A stretch of DNA of 10,661 nucleotides, taken from positions 1 to 10,661 of the forward strand of contig CAJUPL010000045.1 in NCBI GenBank assembly GCA_910588435.1, written 5' to 3'. Origin of the DNA: an uncultured Eggerthellaceae bacterium. GTDB lineage: Bacteria; Actinomycetota; Coriobacteriia; Coriobacteriales; Eggerthellaceae. Both the position numbers and the translations under genes were made by a program. The notes under the pieces were generated by a model. That model did no database searches. It was given only the letters and a program-made list of their open reading frames with translations, and was not told the origin of the DNA. Within the stretch, counting starts at the first letter, position 1. Every line of letters starts with the position of its first letter. Shown here in pieces: positions 1 through 5,684 of this stretch.

Positions 1-1
1 A

Positions 2-82
2 CATGCCTGTGCACTTTTACTACGGCCTTTAACATGGCTGCTCATTCCATTCGCATCCATGTAGCGGCCTTGAAAGATTCCT
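2..82 (+). repeat. Dispersed module upstream of a REP element, copy 1 (truncated by window start)
   Basis: This roughly 80-bp segment recurs almost unchanged at 573-637 and, inverted, at 10489-10569. It ends in AGATTCCTGTGGG and runs straight into the first REP hairpin of the element starting at 83. The three copies differ by only a few substitutions. The inverted copy continues into a 10-bp hairpin whose equivalent left arm here would lie before base 1. The segment can be translated without a stop, but the copies differ at non-synonymous positions and there is no Shine-Dalgarno sequence, so I read it as non-coding repeat DNA. Confidence 0.75.
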
Positions 83-406
83 GTGGGCGCTTCCATTGGA
101 AGCGCAGTTGCACGCCAGTGCAACGTAACGCAGGCGATAGCCTGCGAACACCCGGAAGCAAGCATCAGGTGAGGAAACCTAGCCTGGCGCAGACCACCTC
201 CAAGCTAGGGATCCCATGTGCTACCCCTTAAGGGTCGCTGTCCCACCTTCCCGGCTAGCCCATCTGCGCGAGGCTACCTTGCCTCACCCACATCACCTAT
301 CCAGCTGCCCTTGCCCTATCGGGCAAGTTACGCTGTGCTCTCACCCTCGCATCGCTTCGCTCAGCTCGGATTCCCGCACAGCTGCGTTCGCAATGCGAAC
401 GCTCAC
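83..406 (+). repeat. Long (324-bp) REP-bounded multi-hairpin element, copy 1
   Basis: The element begins with a GTGG foot (83-86) and hairpin H1, GCGCTTCCATTGGAAGCGC (87-105). H2, GTTGCACGCCAGTGCAAC, is at 107-124 and H3, CGCAGGCGATAGCCTGCG, at 129-146. A long core follows that carries CTTGCCCTATCGGGCAAG (310-327) and the pair GCTGTGC 332-338 / GCACAGC 376-382. It ends with an inverted REP, GCGTTCGCAATGCGAACGC (384-402), followed by TCAC, a one-base variant of the usual CCAC. The same architecture and core recur at 8697-9021. Its ends match the REP doublet (BIME/REPIN) pattern; the conserved core is additional. No credible gene lies inside. Confidence 0.85.
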
Positions 407-425
407 TCTTGGGGGAGGCACCTTA

Positions 426-446
426 GTTCGCAATGCAGCCGCCTAC
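426..446 (-). repeat. Degenerate, chimeric REP hairpin
   Basis: The left arm is of the GTTCGC type and the right arm of the GCAGCCGC type, so they no longer pair. The loop (AAT) and the CTAC foot (reverse complement of GTAG) remain. It looks like the product of recombination between two REPs of different stem type. Confidence 0.6.
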
Positions 447-466
447 AGGAGGGGTAGACCACAAAG

Positions 467-644
467 AAGGAGAGCGCTCTTCCAGTCCCTCTTGCTGCTT
501 TGCCCAACCTGCAACACTTGCGGCCTTGCTGCCCCTGATCCGGTGTCGCGGGTGCATAGCGCCCGCTCCTTTCATTGCGGCCTTTAACATGGCTGCTCAT
601 TCCATTCGCACCCATGTAGCGGCCTTAAAAGATTCCTTTGGGCG
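467..644 (+). repeat. Dispersed upstream module, copy 2
   Basis: Bases 467-530 match, in inverted orientation, the right end of the window (about 10597-10661). Bases 573-644 match 22-87 and, inverted, 10485-10550. The middle (about 530-570) differs from the other copies and instead shares a CCGGTGTCGCGGGTGCAT string with 7434-7450. The module therefore looks like a mosaic of conserved blocks around a variable centre. It abuts an 8-C tract and the GTAG foot of the next element. Confidence 0.7.
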
Positions 645-661
645 ACCTCACCCCCCCCGCG

Positions 662-867
662 GTAGGCGGCTGCATTGCAGCCGCAGCATTGCGCTAGCAA
701 TGCGTAACGCAGGCGATAGCCTGCGAACACCCGGCACCCAGCATCAGGTGAGGAAACCTAGCCTGACGCAAGACACCTATCCGGGTATTTCGGGTCATCA
801 CCCTCATTTCGCTACCTTTTCGCCCTTTGGGCTTCCAGGTAGCTGCGTCTCCATTGCAGCCGCCCAC
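662..867 (+). repeat. 206-bp REP-bounded multi-hairpin element, copy 1
   Basis: The foot is GTAG (662-665). H1 GCGGCTGCATTGCAGCCGC is at 666-684, H2 GCATTGCGCTAGCAATGC at 686-703 and H3 CGCAGGCGATAGCCTGCG at 708-725. After a linker comes GGGTCATCACCC (792-803). Next is the outer pair GCTACCT 811-817 / AGGTAGC 837-843, enclosing GCCCTTTGGGC (822-832). The terminal inverted REP at 845-863 is chimeric: left arm GCGTCTCC and right arm GCAGCCGC do not pair. It ends CCAC (864-867). Length and layout are identical to 1868-2073 and 3681-3886. Confidence 0.9.
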
Positions 868-916
868 AGGGAAAGAGGCCAGCAAGCGGGTCAAGCCAGC
901 AAGACGACAATCTAAT

Positions 917-977
917 TATGACCTCTGAGGTCAATGACATTAAGCACGGGGATTTGTCATTGACCTTGCAGGTCATA
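917..977. promoter_or_regulatory. Nested dyad operator upstream of the lysozyme gene
   Basis: Two 15-bp palindromes of the form TGACCT-n3-AGGTCA lie at 919-933 and 961-975, exactly 42 bp apart, or four helical turns. They are the ends of one larger inverted repeat: arms 919-939 and 955-975 match at 18 of 21 positions around a 15-bp centre, and two further outer bases pair. The only mismatches fall in the 3-bp centre of each palindrome. This is the classic look of a site bound by a dimer of dimers or by two cooperating dimers. From a start near 1012 the inner palindrome is centred at about -44. The regulator is not identifiable here. Confidence 0.75.
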
Positions 978-999
978 TATAGAGCTGCGCAAGGATACT

Positions 1000-1005
1000 T
1001 ATAAT
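1000..1005 (+). promoter_or_regulatory. -10 box for a probable leaderless lysozyme mRNA
   Basis: A perfect TATAAT ends six bases before the ATG at 1012, which puts the expected transcription start at or next to the A of the start codon. No Shine-Dalgarno sequence lies at a useful distance, the nearest AAGGA being about 16 bases away. No good -35 is seen at 17-bp spacing, which would fit an activator bound at the dyad operator just upstream. Confidence 0.6.
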
Positions 1006-1011
1006 GTAAGC

Positions 1012-1809
1012 ATGGAACGGGAGATCACACGCAGGGAGGCGATCGGGGTCCTCGCGGGGGCGGCGCTAGCTGTACCGTTCGCGGGACTGCTAGCCAGCTG
1101 CGGCCCTGCGCCCTACGTCAGCCCCTATGACTGGACGGCGCTGCGCCGCGAAGGCGAACGCCTGGTCTACGCGCCGGATGGGCAGGTGGAATCCAGCTGG
1201 GGGATCGACGTCAGCTCGCACCAATTCAGCATCAATTGGCAAGAGGTGGCGGCCGCCGGAGTGCAGTTCGCCATCATCCGCATCGGCAACCGCGGCGCCA
1301 CGGAAGGCCTCCTCTACGAAGACGAGTTCTTCATGGAGAACGCCACCGGCGCGCAGGCGGCTGGGATCCCGCTGGGTGCGTACTTCTTCTCGCAAGCGCT
1401 CGATGAGGCTGAAGTGCTGGAGGAGGCGGAGTTCGCGCTGCGCCTGCTGGCGAAGGCGGAGCAGGAGGGCGCGCAGTTCAAGGCGGTAGCGTACGACCAC
1501 GAGCCGGTCAGCGTGGAGGGTGCGCGGGCGAATGACCTGGAAGGGGAGCTGCTGAGCCAGCTGACGGTAACGTTCTGTCAACAGTTGGAGCTGGCCGGGT
1601 ACCAGCCGCTGCTCTACGGCAACCAGCGGGACCTGGGGAAGCTAGATCCCGTAGTGCGCCAGGCGTACCCGCTCTGGCTGGCGGAATACGAAACGGACGC
1701 GCCCACCGCGCAATTCGACTTCCGGATCTGGCAATACTCGCGCAGCGGCCAGCTGCCGGGGATCCCGGCGGACGTGGACCTCAACATCCTGCTGCCCGAG
1801 GTTGAGTAG
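1012..1809 (+). CDS. GH25-family lysozyme (N-acetylmuramidase-like), Tat/lipoprotein signal
   Basis: The 265-residue product has a twin-arginine-like start (TRREAIG, residues 6-12), a hydrophobic segment and a lipobox LASC with Cys30. It is probably exported and lipid-anchored at the outer membrane face. The rest fits glycosyl hydrolase family 25, which cleaves the MurNAc-GlcNAc bond of peptidoglycan. Family signatures are GIDVSSHQ (64-71), FAIIRIG (86-92), GAYFFS (122-127), YDHEP with the expected acidic pair D162/E164, WLAEYE (222-227), RIWQYS (238-243) and DVDLN (254-258). The length fits one catalytic domain without wall-binding repeats. It is monocistronic and converges on the kinase gene. 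The ATG at 1012 is supported by the adjacent TATAAT; translation is probably leaderless. The role could be wall turnover or attack on competitors. Confidence 0.93.
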   Translation: MEREITRREAIGVLAGAALAVPFAGLLASCGPAPYVSPYDWTALRREGERLVYAPDGQVESSWGIDVSSHQFSINWQEVAAAGVQFAIIRIGNRGATEGLLYEDEFFMENATGAQAAGIPLGAYFFSQALDEAEVLEEAEFALRLLAKAEQEGAQFKAVAYDHEPVSVEGARANDLEGELLSQLTVTFCQQLELAGYQPLLYGNQRDLGKLDPVVRQAYPLWLAEYETDAPTAQFDFRIWQYSRSGQLPGIPADVDLNILLPEVE

Positions 1810-1867
1810 CCTGCGAACTCGGCCAGCTTGCGGGAGGTTACGCTTGTGGATGGCTGCACCTCTCCTT

Positions 1868-2073
1868 GTGGGCGTCTCCATTGGAGACGCAGCATTGCGC
1901 CAGCAATGCGTAACTTGCCCGATAGGGCAAGAACACCCGGAACAAAGCAACTGGTTAGGCAAGGTGGCCTGGCGCAGATAGCTTATCCGGGTATTTCGGG
2001 TTATCACCCTCATTTCGCTACCTTCCCGCCCTTCGGGCTTGCAGGTAGCTGCGGCTGCAATGCAGCCGCCCAC
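1868..2073 (+). repeat. 206-bp REP-bounded multi-hairpin element, copy 2
   Basis: The foot is GTGG (1868-1871). H1 GCGTCTCCATTGGAGACGC is at 1872-1890, H2 GCATTGCGCCAGCAATGC at 1892-1909 and H3 CTTGCCCGATAGGGCAAG at 1914-1931. ACCCGG (1935-1940) can pair with CCGGGT (1987-1992). GGGTTATCACCC is at 1998-2009, and GCTACCT/AGGTAGC (2017-2023/2043-2049) encloses GCCCTTCGGGC (2028-2038). The terminal inverted REP GCGGCTGCAATGCAGCCGC is at 2051-2069, then CCAC. It is the best-preserved copy: every stem pairs. It fills the space between the convergent lysozyme and kinase genes, neither of which has another obvious terminator. Confidence 0.92.
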
Positions 2074-2091
2074 TCCTGAGGGGGCACAATT

Positions 2092-2110
2092 GCGGTTGCA
2101 ATGCGAACGC
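2092..2110 (-). repeat. Degenerate solitary REP hairpin next to the kinase stop codon
   Basis: Arms GCGGTTGC (2092-2099) and GCGAACGC (2103-2110) surround an AAT loop and pair with two mismatches. The hairpin ends one base before the kinase stop codon (2112-2114 on the plus strand), so it may act at the 3' end of that mRNA. Confidence 0.55.
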
Positions 2111-2111
2111 G

Positions 2112-3608
2112 TCACGCGCGCAGCGTGAGCGTGAACACTGTGCGTTCTGGGCTGCTGGCGGCCATCAGGGTTGCGCCCATCTGATCCGCAAGCGCCTTCG
2201 CGATGGATAGCCCAAGCCCATGCCCGCGGGCCGTCTGCAGGCCGCCCGCAGCGCGTTGTCCCTGGTCAGCGCGCTCCCCCTGGTCAGAATGCGATCCGTC
2301 CACCCGATAGAATCGCTCGAACACGTGCGGGAGCTTCTCTTCCGGGATGCCCGGTCCCGTGTTCGCAACCTGAAGGCTGACGGTGCTGGGTGCCTCAGAC
2401 TGTAAACGCACATTTACGCATCCGCCCTCATCCACATACTTGCACGCGTTGTCCAGCAAGATGGCGGTGATGCGCTGGAGCGCCGCCTTGTCCGCGCTCA
2501 GCCGCACGCCAGGCTGGATGTCCGTCTCAAGCGCGAAGCCGCCCTCGAATGCGCGCGATTCGAACTGCAGCGTTGCGCCCTCTACCATCCGGGACGCGTC
2601 GACCGGCTGCGGCTCCCCTTGCTGGCCCGCGCCTGCGCCCGTGCCCATGGCTGCCGCCCCCACGCCCGCGTCTGATCCGCCAGCTGCCAAGGCCGCCCTG
2701 CGCCCCGCGCGTTCGCTATCCTGCAGCTCATCCAAGCTGGCCAGCGCCAGCATGTCGTCCACCAACGTCTCCATATCAGCCGCCGCATCGCGCGTGCCTG
2801 TAAGCCATCGTTTGCAGTCAGGCGCATTCGCAGACGGCTCATCAAGCAGGAGCTCCGTGTTCGCCTTGATGGCCGAGAGCGGCGTCCGAAGCTCGTGGGA
2901 CGCATTCGCCACGAACTCCCGCTGGCGCTGCCAGGCGAGGCGCACCGGGCGCAGCGCCCAACGCGCGAACACGACGCTGGCCAGCAGGAACACGACGAGC
3001 GCGGCGGCGCCTACCAGCGCGAAGATGGGGAGCAGCGCCGTCCATGTGCTGAGCGCGCTGGAGCTTGCGAACGCAACGAGCGTGGTGCCGTGCGGGACTT
3101 CCTTCAGGCACACCAGACCGCTTCCAACCTGCGCGATCTGGCCAAGTTGGGCGCTTTCGCAGGCTTGCGTCACGTCCGCAAGTGCGTCGGCGTCAACCAG
3201 CGCCGAGGACGTTGTTGCAGCCGTGAACTGGCCGTCCTCCAGGGTGTAGACGGCGATGGGTGTTGTGGGCTGGCGCTCCGGCTCCTCGCCCGGACGGCCC
3301 GGCTGGCCCTTGGGTTGCCCCAGCTCAGGGGGCGTGAAATCCGGCGGCGTCATGTCATCGCTCAGAGGTTGGCGGTCCTGCTCCGCTAGCGGTGACTGGG
3401 GCGCTTGAGATGACTGGGCTGCTTCGCTTGCCTGGGCTGCCTGGATCGCCTGCTCCGCGCGGCTGATGGCGGCTTGCATGTCGGCCGTGAGCGTGCCGGC
3501 CGCTTGCGAGCTGCTCATGGCGGCGATGGCGGCGAACGTGGCGCAGAGGATCACGGCCACGACGGCCATGATCATGCAGACGAATCTGACTTGCAGTCGC
3601 TTGAACAT
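2112..3608 (-). CDS. Sensor histidine kinase
   Basis: The product is 498 residues from ATG 3608. Order: TM1 (about 8-30), an Ala/Gln/Pro-rich extracytoplasmic region (about 31-190), TM2 (191-215), then almost directly HisKA with NASHELRTPL (phospho-acceptor His238) and HATPase_c. Visible boxes are N (DNACKY, 386-391), G1 (NTGPGIP, 416-422), F (FERFYR, 430-435) and G2 (GHGLGLSIAK, 462-471). No HAMP domain fits between TM2 and the H box. Low-complexity insertions occur after HisKA (about 296-336) and in the ATP lid (about 440-460). An upstream TTG at 3626 is a possible alternative start. ATG 3608 is preferred because TATGCT lies six bases before it, as in the lysozyme gene. The gene is divergent from the VTC operon, and its likely partner is the regulator at 7740-8408. 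Confidence 0.92.
   Translation of the reverse strand: MFKRLQVRFVCMIMAVVAVILCATFAAIAAMSSSQAAGTLTADMQAAISRAEQAIQAAQASEAAQSSQAPQSPLAEQDRQPLSDDMTPPDFTPPELGQPKGQPGRPGEEPERQPTTPIAVYTLEDGQFTAATTSSALVDADALADVTQACESAQLGQIAQVGSGLVCLKEVPHGTTLVAFASSSALSTWTALLPIFALVGAAALVVFLLASVVFARWALRPVRLAWQRQREFVANASHELRTPLSAIKANTELLLDEPSANAPDCKRWLTGTRDAAADMETLVDDMLALASLDELQDSERAGRRAALAAGGSDAGVGAAAMGTGAGAGQQGEPQPVDASRMVEGATLQFESRAFEGGFALETDIQPGVRLSADKAALQRITAILLDNACKYVDEGGCVNVRLQSEAPSTVSLQVANTGPGIPEEKLPHVFERFYRVDGSHSDQGERADQGQRAAGGLQTARGHGLGLSIAKALADQMGATLMAASSPERTVFTLTLRA
2250..2285. repeat. 18-bp in-frame tandem duplication within the kinase ATP lid
   Basis: Two adjacent 18-bp units (2250-2267 and 2268-2285) match at 15 of 18 bases. 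On the coding strand they give DQGERA and DQGQRA, extending the loop between the F and G2 boxes of the kinase domain. Confidence 0.75.
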
Positions 3609-3614
3609 GCGGAC

Positions 3615-3620
3615 AGCATA
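3615..3620 (-). promoter_or_regulatory. -10-like box for a possible leaderless kinase mRNA
   Basis: On the minus strand TATGCT is separated by six bases from ATG 3608, the same geometry as TATAAT before the lysozyme ATG. No Shine-Dalgarno sequence is visible. No convincing -35 was found. Confidence 0.4.
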
Positions 3621-3680
3621 CCGCAACGCGCCAACTCAGAATGCTGGCGTATTCAACTGCAGTTGCACCCCCTCCTTCCT

Positions 3681-3886
3681 GTGGGCGGCTGCATCGCAGC
3701 CGCAGCATTGCACTAGCAATGCAAAACTTGCCCGCAAGGGCAAGAGCACCCGGATGCCAGCGTCAGACCAGGCCACCTAGCCTGGCGCAGACCAGCTATC
3801 CGGGTATTTCGGGCTAACGCCCTCATTTCGCTACCTTCCCGCCCTTCGGGCTTGCAGGTAGCTGCGTCGGCAATGCCGACGCCCAC
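3681..3886 (+). repeat. 206-bp REP-bounded multi-hairpin element, copy 3
   Basis: The foot is GTGG (3681-3684). H1 GCGGCTGCATCGCAGCCGC is at 3685-3703, H2 GCATTGCACTAGCAATGC at 3705-3722 and H3 CTTGCCCGCAAGGGCAAG at 3727-3744. GGGCTAACGCCC is at 3811-3822: its stem ends G-C where the other copies have T-A. GCTACCT/AGGTAGC (3830-3836/3856-3862) encloses GCCCTTCGGGC (3841-3851). The terminal inverted REP GCGTCGGCAATGCCGACGC is at 3864-3882, then CCAC. It sits in the divergent region between the kinase and the VTC operon. Confidence 0.92.
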
Positions 3887-3902
3887 TCTTGGGGGAGTAG
3901 CT

Positions 3903-3925
3903 GCGGCTGCAATGCCGGCGCCCAC
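3903..3925 (-). repeat. Degenerate, chimeric REP hairpin
   Basis: Left arm GCGGCTGC (3903-3910), loop AAT and right arm GCCGGCGC (3914-3921), then CCAC. The arms pair only partly, as if taken from different REP types. Confidence 0.55.
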
Positions 3926-3990
3926 AGGAATAGCAGAGCCCTCACCTTTCAGATTGCATTCAGAAACGGCCTCTATCCTCTTCGCGAACC

Positions 3991-4030
3991 GAGGCGCACT
4001 CAGGCGCACTGAGGCGCACCAAGGCACGAA
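3991..4030 (+). promoter_or_regulatory. 10-bp tandem direct repeats before the VTC operon
   Basis: GAGGCGCACT, CAGGCGCACT and GAGGCGCACC follow each other without a gap (3991-4020), and a fourth weaker unit (4021-4030) runs into the Shine-Dalgarno sequence. OmpR/PhoB-type regulators bind direct repeats with a period of one helical turn, so this is a candidate site for the response regulator at 7740-8408. A weak -10-like TATCCT lies at 3974-3979, which would place the repeats in the leader. A plain sequence expansion is also possible. Confidence 0.5.
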
Positions 4031-4039
4031 GGAAGGCCC

Positions 4040-4930
4040 ATGAGCAAGGACACATTCAACCGAAAAGAGATCAAATACCGCCTTGATCGGCAGCAATATC
4101 AGATCCTGCGGCGCGCGGTCAGCCAGCACCTGGCGCCGGGCGAGTTCCCGTCCGCGCGCGTCACCAGCCTCTACCTGGACACGCCGGACCGCCAGATGAT
4201 CGCGCGCTCGCTGGAACGGCCGCTCTACAAAGAAAAACTGCGCGTGCGCTGGTACCAGCCGGCCCACTCGCCGGTGGAGCAGCTTGCGAACGCGATCCCG
4301 CACGCTGGCGCGGAGGCCCTTGCGAACGCGGTGGTCCCTGCGAACGCGGTCCCGCACGACCAGCTGGCGTTCGTGGAGCTCAAGAAGAAGCATAAGGGGA
4401 TCGTCTACAAGCGGCGCGTGGCGCTTGACCCCCAGGCCACGTCGGCCTTCTTGGCGGGCGCCCCGGCGGCGAACGCCGTGGCCGCAACCGCCTCCGCGGC
4501 AGCCGCTGCCGCTGACCCGCTCACGCTGCAGATGGCGCGTGAGATCGACGCCGCGCGTGACCGCTGGGCGCGCTGGTCCTCAAGCGGGCAGCTGGTGCCC
4601 TCGGCGCTGATCAGCTGCGTTCGCCACGCATATGGCACGGACGCAGACGGCGGCCTGCGGATCACGTTCGACACGCTCCTGACCGGGCAAGACTTGCTCG
4701 CCAGCAGCCGGAACGCGCAGGGCACCGCGCCCACTGCGTCCGGCCAACCCATCCCGCTCCTGCCGGACGGCGGCGCCATCATGGAGGTGAAGTGCCTGGG
4801 TGGCTACCCCTCCTGGCTGCTGCAGGCGCTGGCCTCCGCGGGCGCGCTGCCGGGTTCGTTCTCCAAGTACGGGGAGCTGTACAAGATGACCGCGCATCCG
4901 AACGCGGCCCTAACAGGAAAGGTTGCCTAA
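4040..4930 (+). CDS. VTC-domain (polyphosphate polymerase-like) protein
   Basis: This 296-residue soluble protein belongs to the VTC family of triphosphate-tunnel folds, related to the yeast vacuolar polyphosphate polymerase. Tunnel-type charged motifs are present: RKEIKYRL (8-15), SLYLDTPD (43-50), KEKLRVRWY (64-72), FVELKKKHKG (111-120), YKRRVAL (123-129), FDTLL (210-214), IMEVK (247-251) and FSKYGELYK (274-282). In bacteria such proteins are usually encoded beside DUF4956 proteins, as here. Polyphosphate synthesis is unproven for this context. Residues about 82-108 and 140-159 are Ala/Asn-rich insertions not typical of the family. AAGGAAGG at 4029-4036 supports the ATG. It is the first gene of the operon, one base ahead of the next. 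Confidence 0.9.
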   Translation: MSKDTFNRKEIKYRLDRQQYQILRRAVSQHLAPGEFPSARVTSLYLDTPDRQMIARSLERPLYKEKLRVRWYQPAHSPVEQLANAIPHAGAEALANAVVPANAVPHDQLAFVELKKKHKGIVYKRRVALDPQATSAFLAGAPAANAVAATASAAAAAADPLTLQMAREIDAARDRWARWSSSGQLVPSALISCVRHAYGTDADGGLRITFDTLLTGQDLLASSRNAQGTAPTASGQPIPLLPDGGAIMEVKCLGGYPSWLLQALASAGALPGSFSKYGELYKMTAHPNAALTGKVA

Positions 4931-4931
4931 C

Positions 4932-5627
4932 ATGCTGGACTTCGCATTCACATCGGTCTTTGGCACGGCGGACTCCCTAGTTGCAGGCGTGACCAGCGCA
5001 GAATTCCTCCTTTGCTGCCTAGCGTCATTGGTGCTGGGCGCAGTGTCAGCCGCCGTTTACACTTTCCGCAACGACTACACGAAGAGCTTCGTGGTCACGC
5101 TGGCGCTCCTGCCGCTGATCGTGCAAGCGGTCATCACGCTGGTCAACGGCAACCTCGGCGCGGGCATCGCGGTCATGGGCGTCTTCAACCTGGTCCGCTT
5201 CCGCTCCATCCCCGGCAGCGCCAAAGACATCGGCAGCGTCTTCTTCGCCATGGCCATCGGGCTAGCGTGCGGCATGGGCTTCCTCACGCTGGCGGTGCTG
5301 TTCACGGTGATCGTGAGCGTTGCGAACGTGGCCTATTCGATAAGCCCGTTCGGCAAGCAGTCGGAGCCCGCGAAGACGCTCACCGTGAGCGTGCCGGAGG
5401 ACCTGGAATTCAGCGGCATGTTCGACGACGTGCTGGCGGCATTCACGAAGAGCCACGAGCTCATTGAGATCCGCACCACCAACATGGGCAGCCTGTACCA
5501 AATACAGTACAGGATCCGCATGCGCGAGGCCGGCCAAGAGAAGCAGATGATCGACGCGATCCGCTGCCTGAACGGGAACCTGCGCGTGACGCTTGGCATG
5601 ACGCCCACCATGCAGACATCGCTGTAG
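4932..5627 (+). CDS. DUF4956 family membrane protein
   Basis: The 231-residue product has hydrophobic segments at about 22-44, 52-70, 75-88 and 103-135 and a cytosolic C-terminal domain (about 145-231). The family core is clear: VNGNLGAGIAVMGVFNLVRF (71-90) and RSIPGSAKDIGSVFFAMAIG (91-110), followed by the GMGFL segment. The molecular role is unknown. Constant pairing with VTC-domain genes suggests that the two proteins work together at the membrane. The ATG at 4932 lies one base after the VTC stop and is served by AGGAAAGG (4915-4922), so translation is probably coupled. An in-frame TTG at 4923 is too close to that ribosome site. Confidence 0.92.
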   Translation: MLDFAFTSVFGTADSLVAGVTSAEFLLCCLASLVLGAVSAAVYTFRNDYTKSFVVTLALLPLIVQAVITLVNGNLGAGIAVMGVFNLVRFRSIPGSAKDIGSVFFAMAIGLACGMGFLTLAVLFTVIVSVANVAYSISPFGKQSEPAKTLTVSVPEDLEFSGMFDDVLAAFTKSHELIEIRTTNMGSLYQIQYRIRMREAGQEKQMIDAIRCLNGNLRVTLGMTPTMQTSL

Positions 5628-5684
5628 GGACAAGGACCGCTCTTGCTCTTGCCCGCAATGCCACAGACTCATGAAAGGAACCAT

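Noticed and set aside
34..231. Open frame beginning MAAHSIR, recurring at 433-915 and on the minus strand at 10388-10636
   Set aside because: The frames lie within repeat modules, lack ribosome sites, differ by non-synonymous changes and frameshifts, and run through palindromic REP DNA. They reflect GC-rich repeats rather than genes.
83..406. Integron attC sites or a group II intron as explanation for the folded repeats
   Set aside because: No integrase or reverse transcriptase is present, attC core sites are not seen, and the GTRG-hairpin boundaries with a RAYT nearby fit REP elements better.
960..981. TTGACC with TATATA as the lysozyme promoter
   Set aside because: The spacing is only about 10 bp, too short for a sigma-70-type promoter; the TTGACC is better explained as part of the operator palindrome.
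2383..3249. 288-residue open frame opposite the kinase gene
   Set aside because: It is a shadow of the kinase coding strand in GC-rich DNA: no ribosome site, no family features, and the kinase motifs on the other strand are unambiguous.
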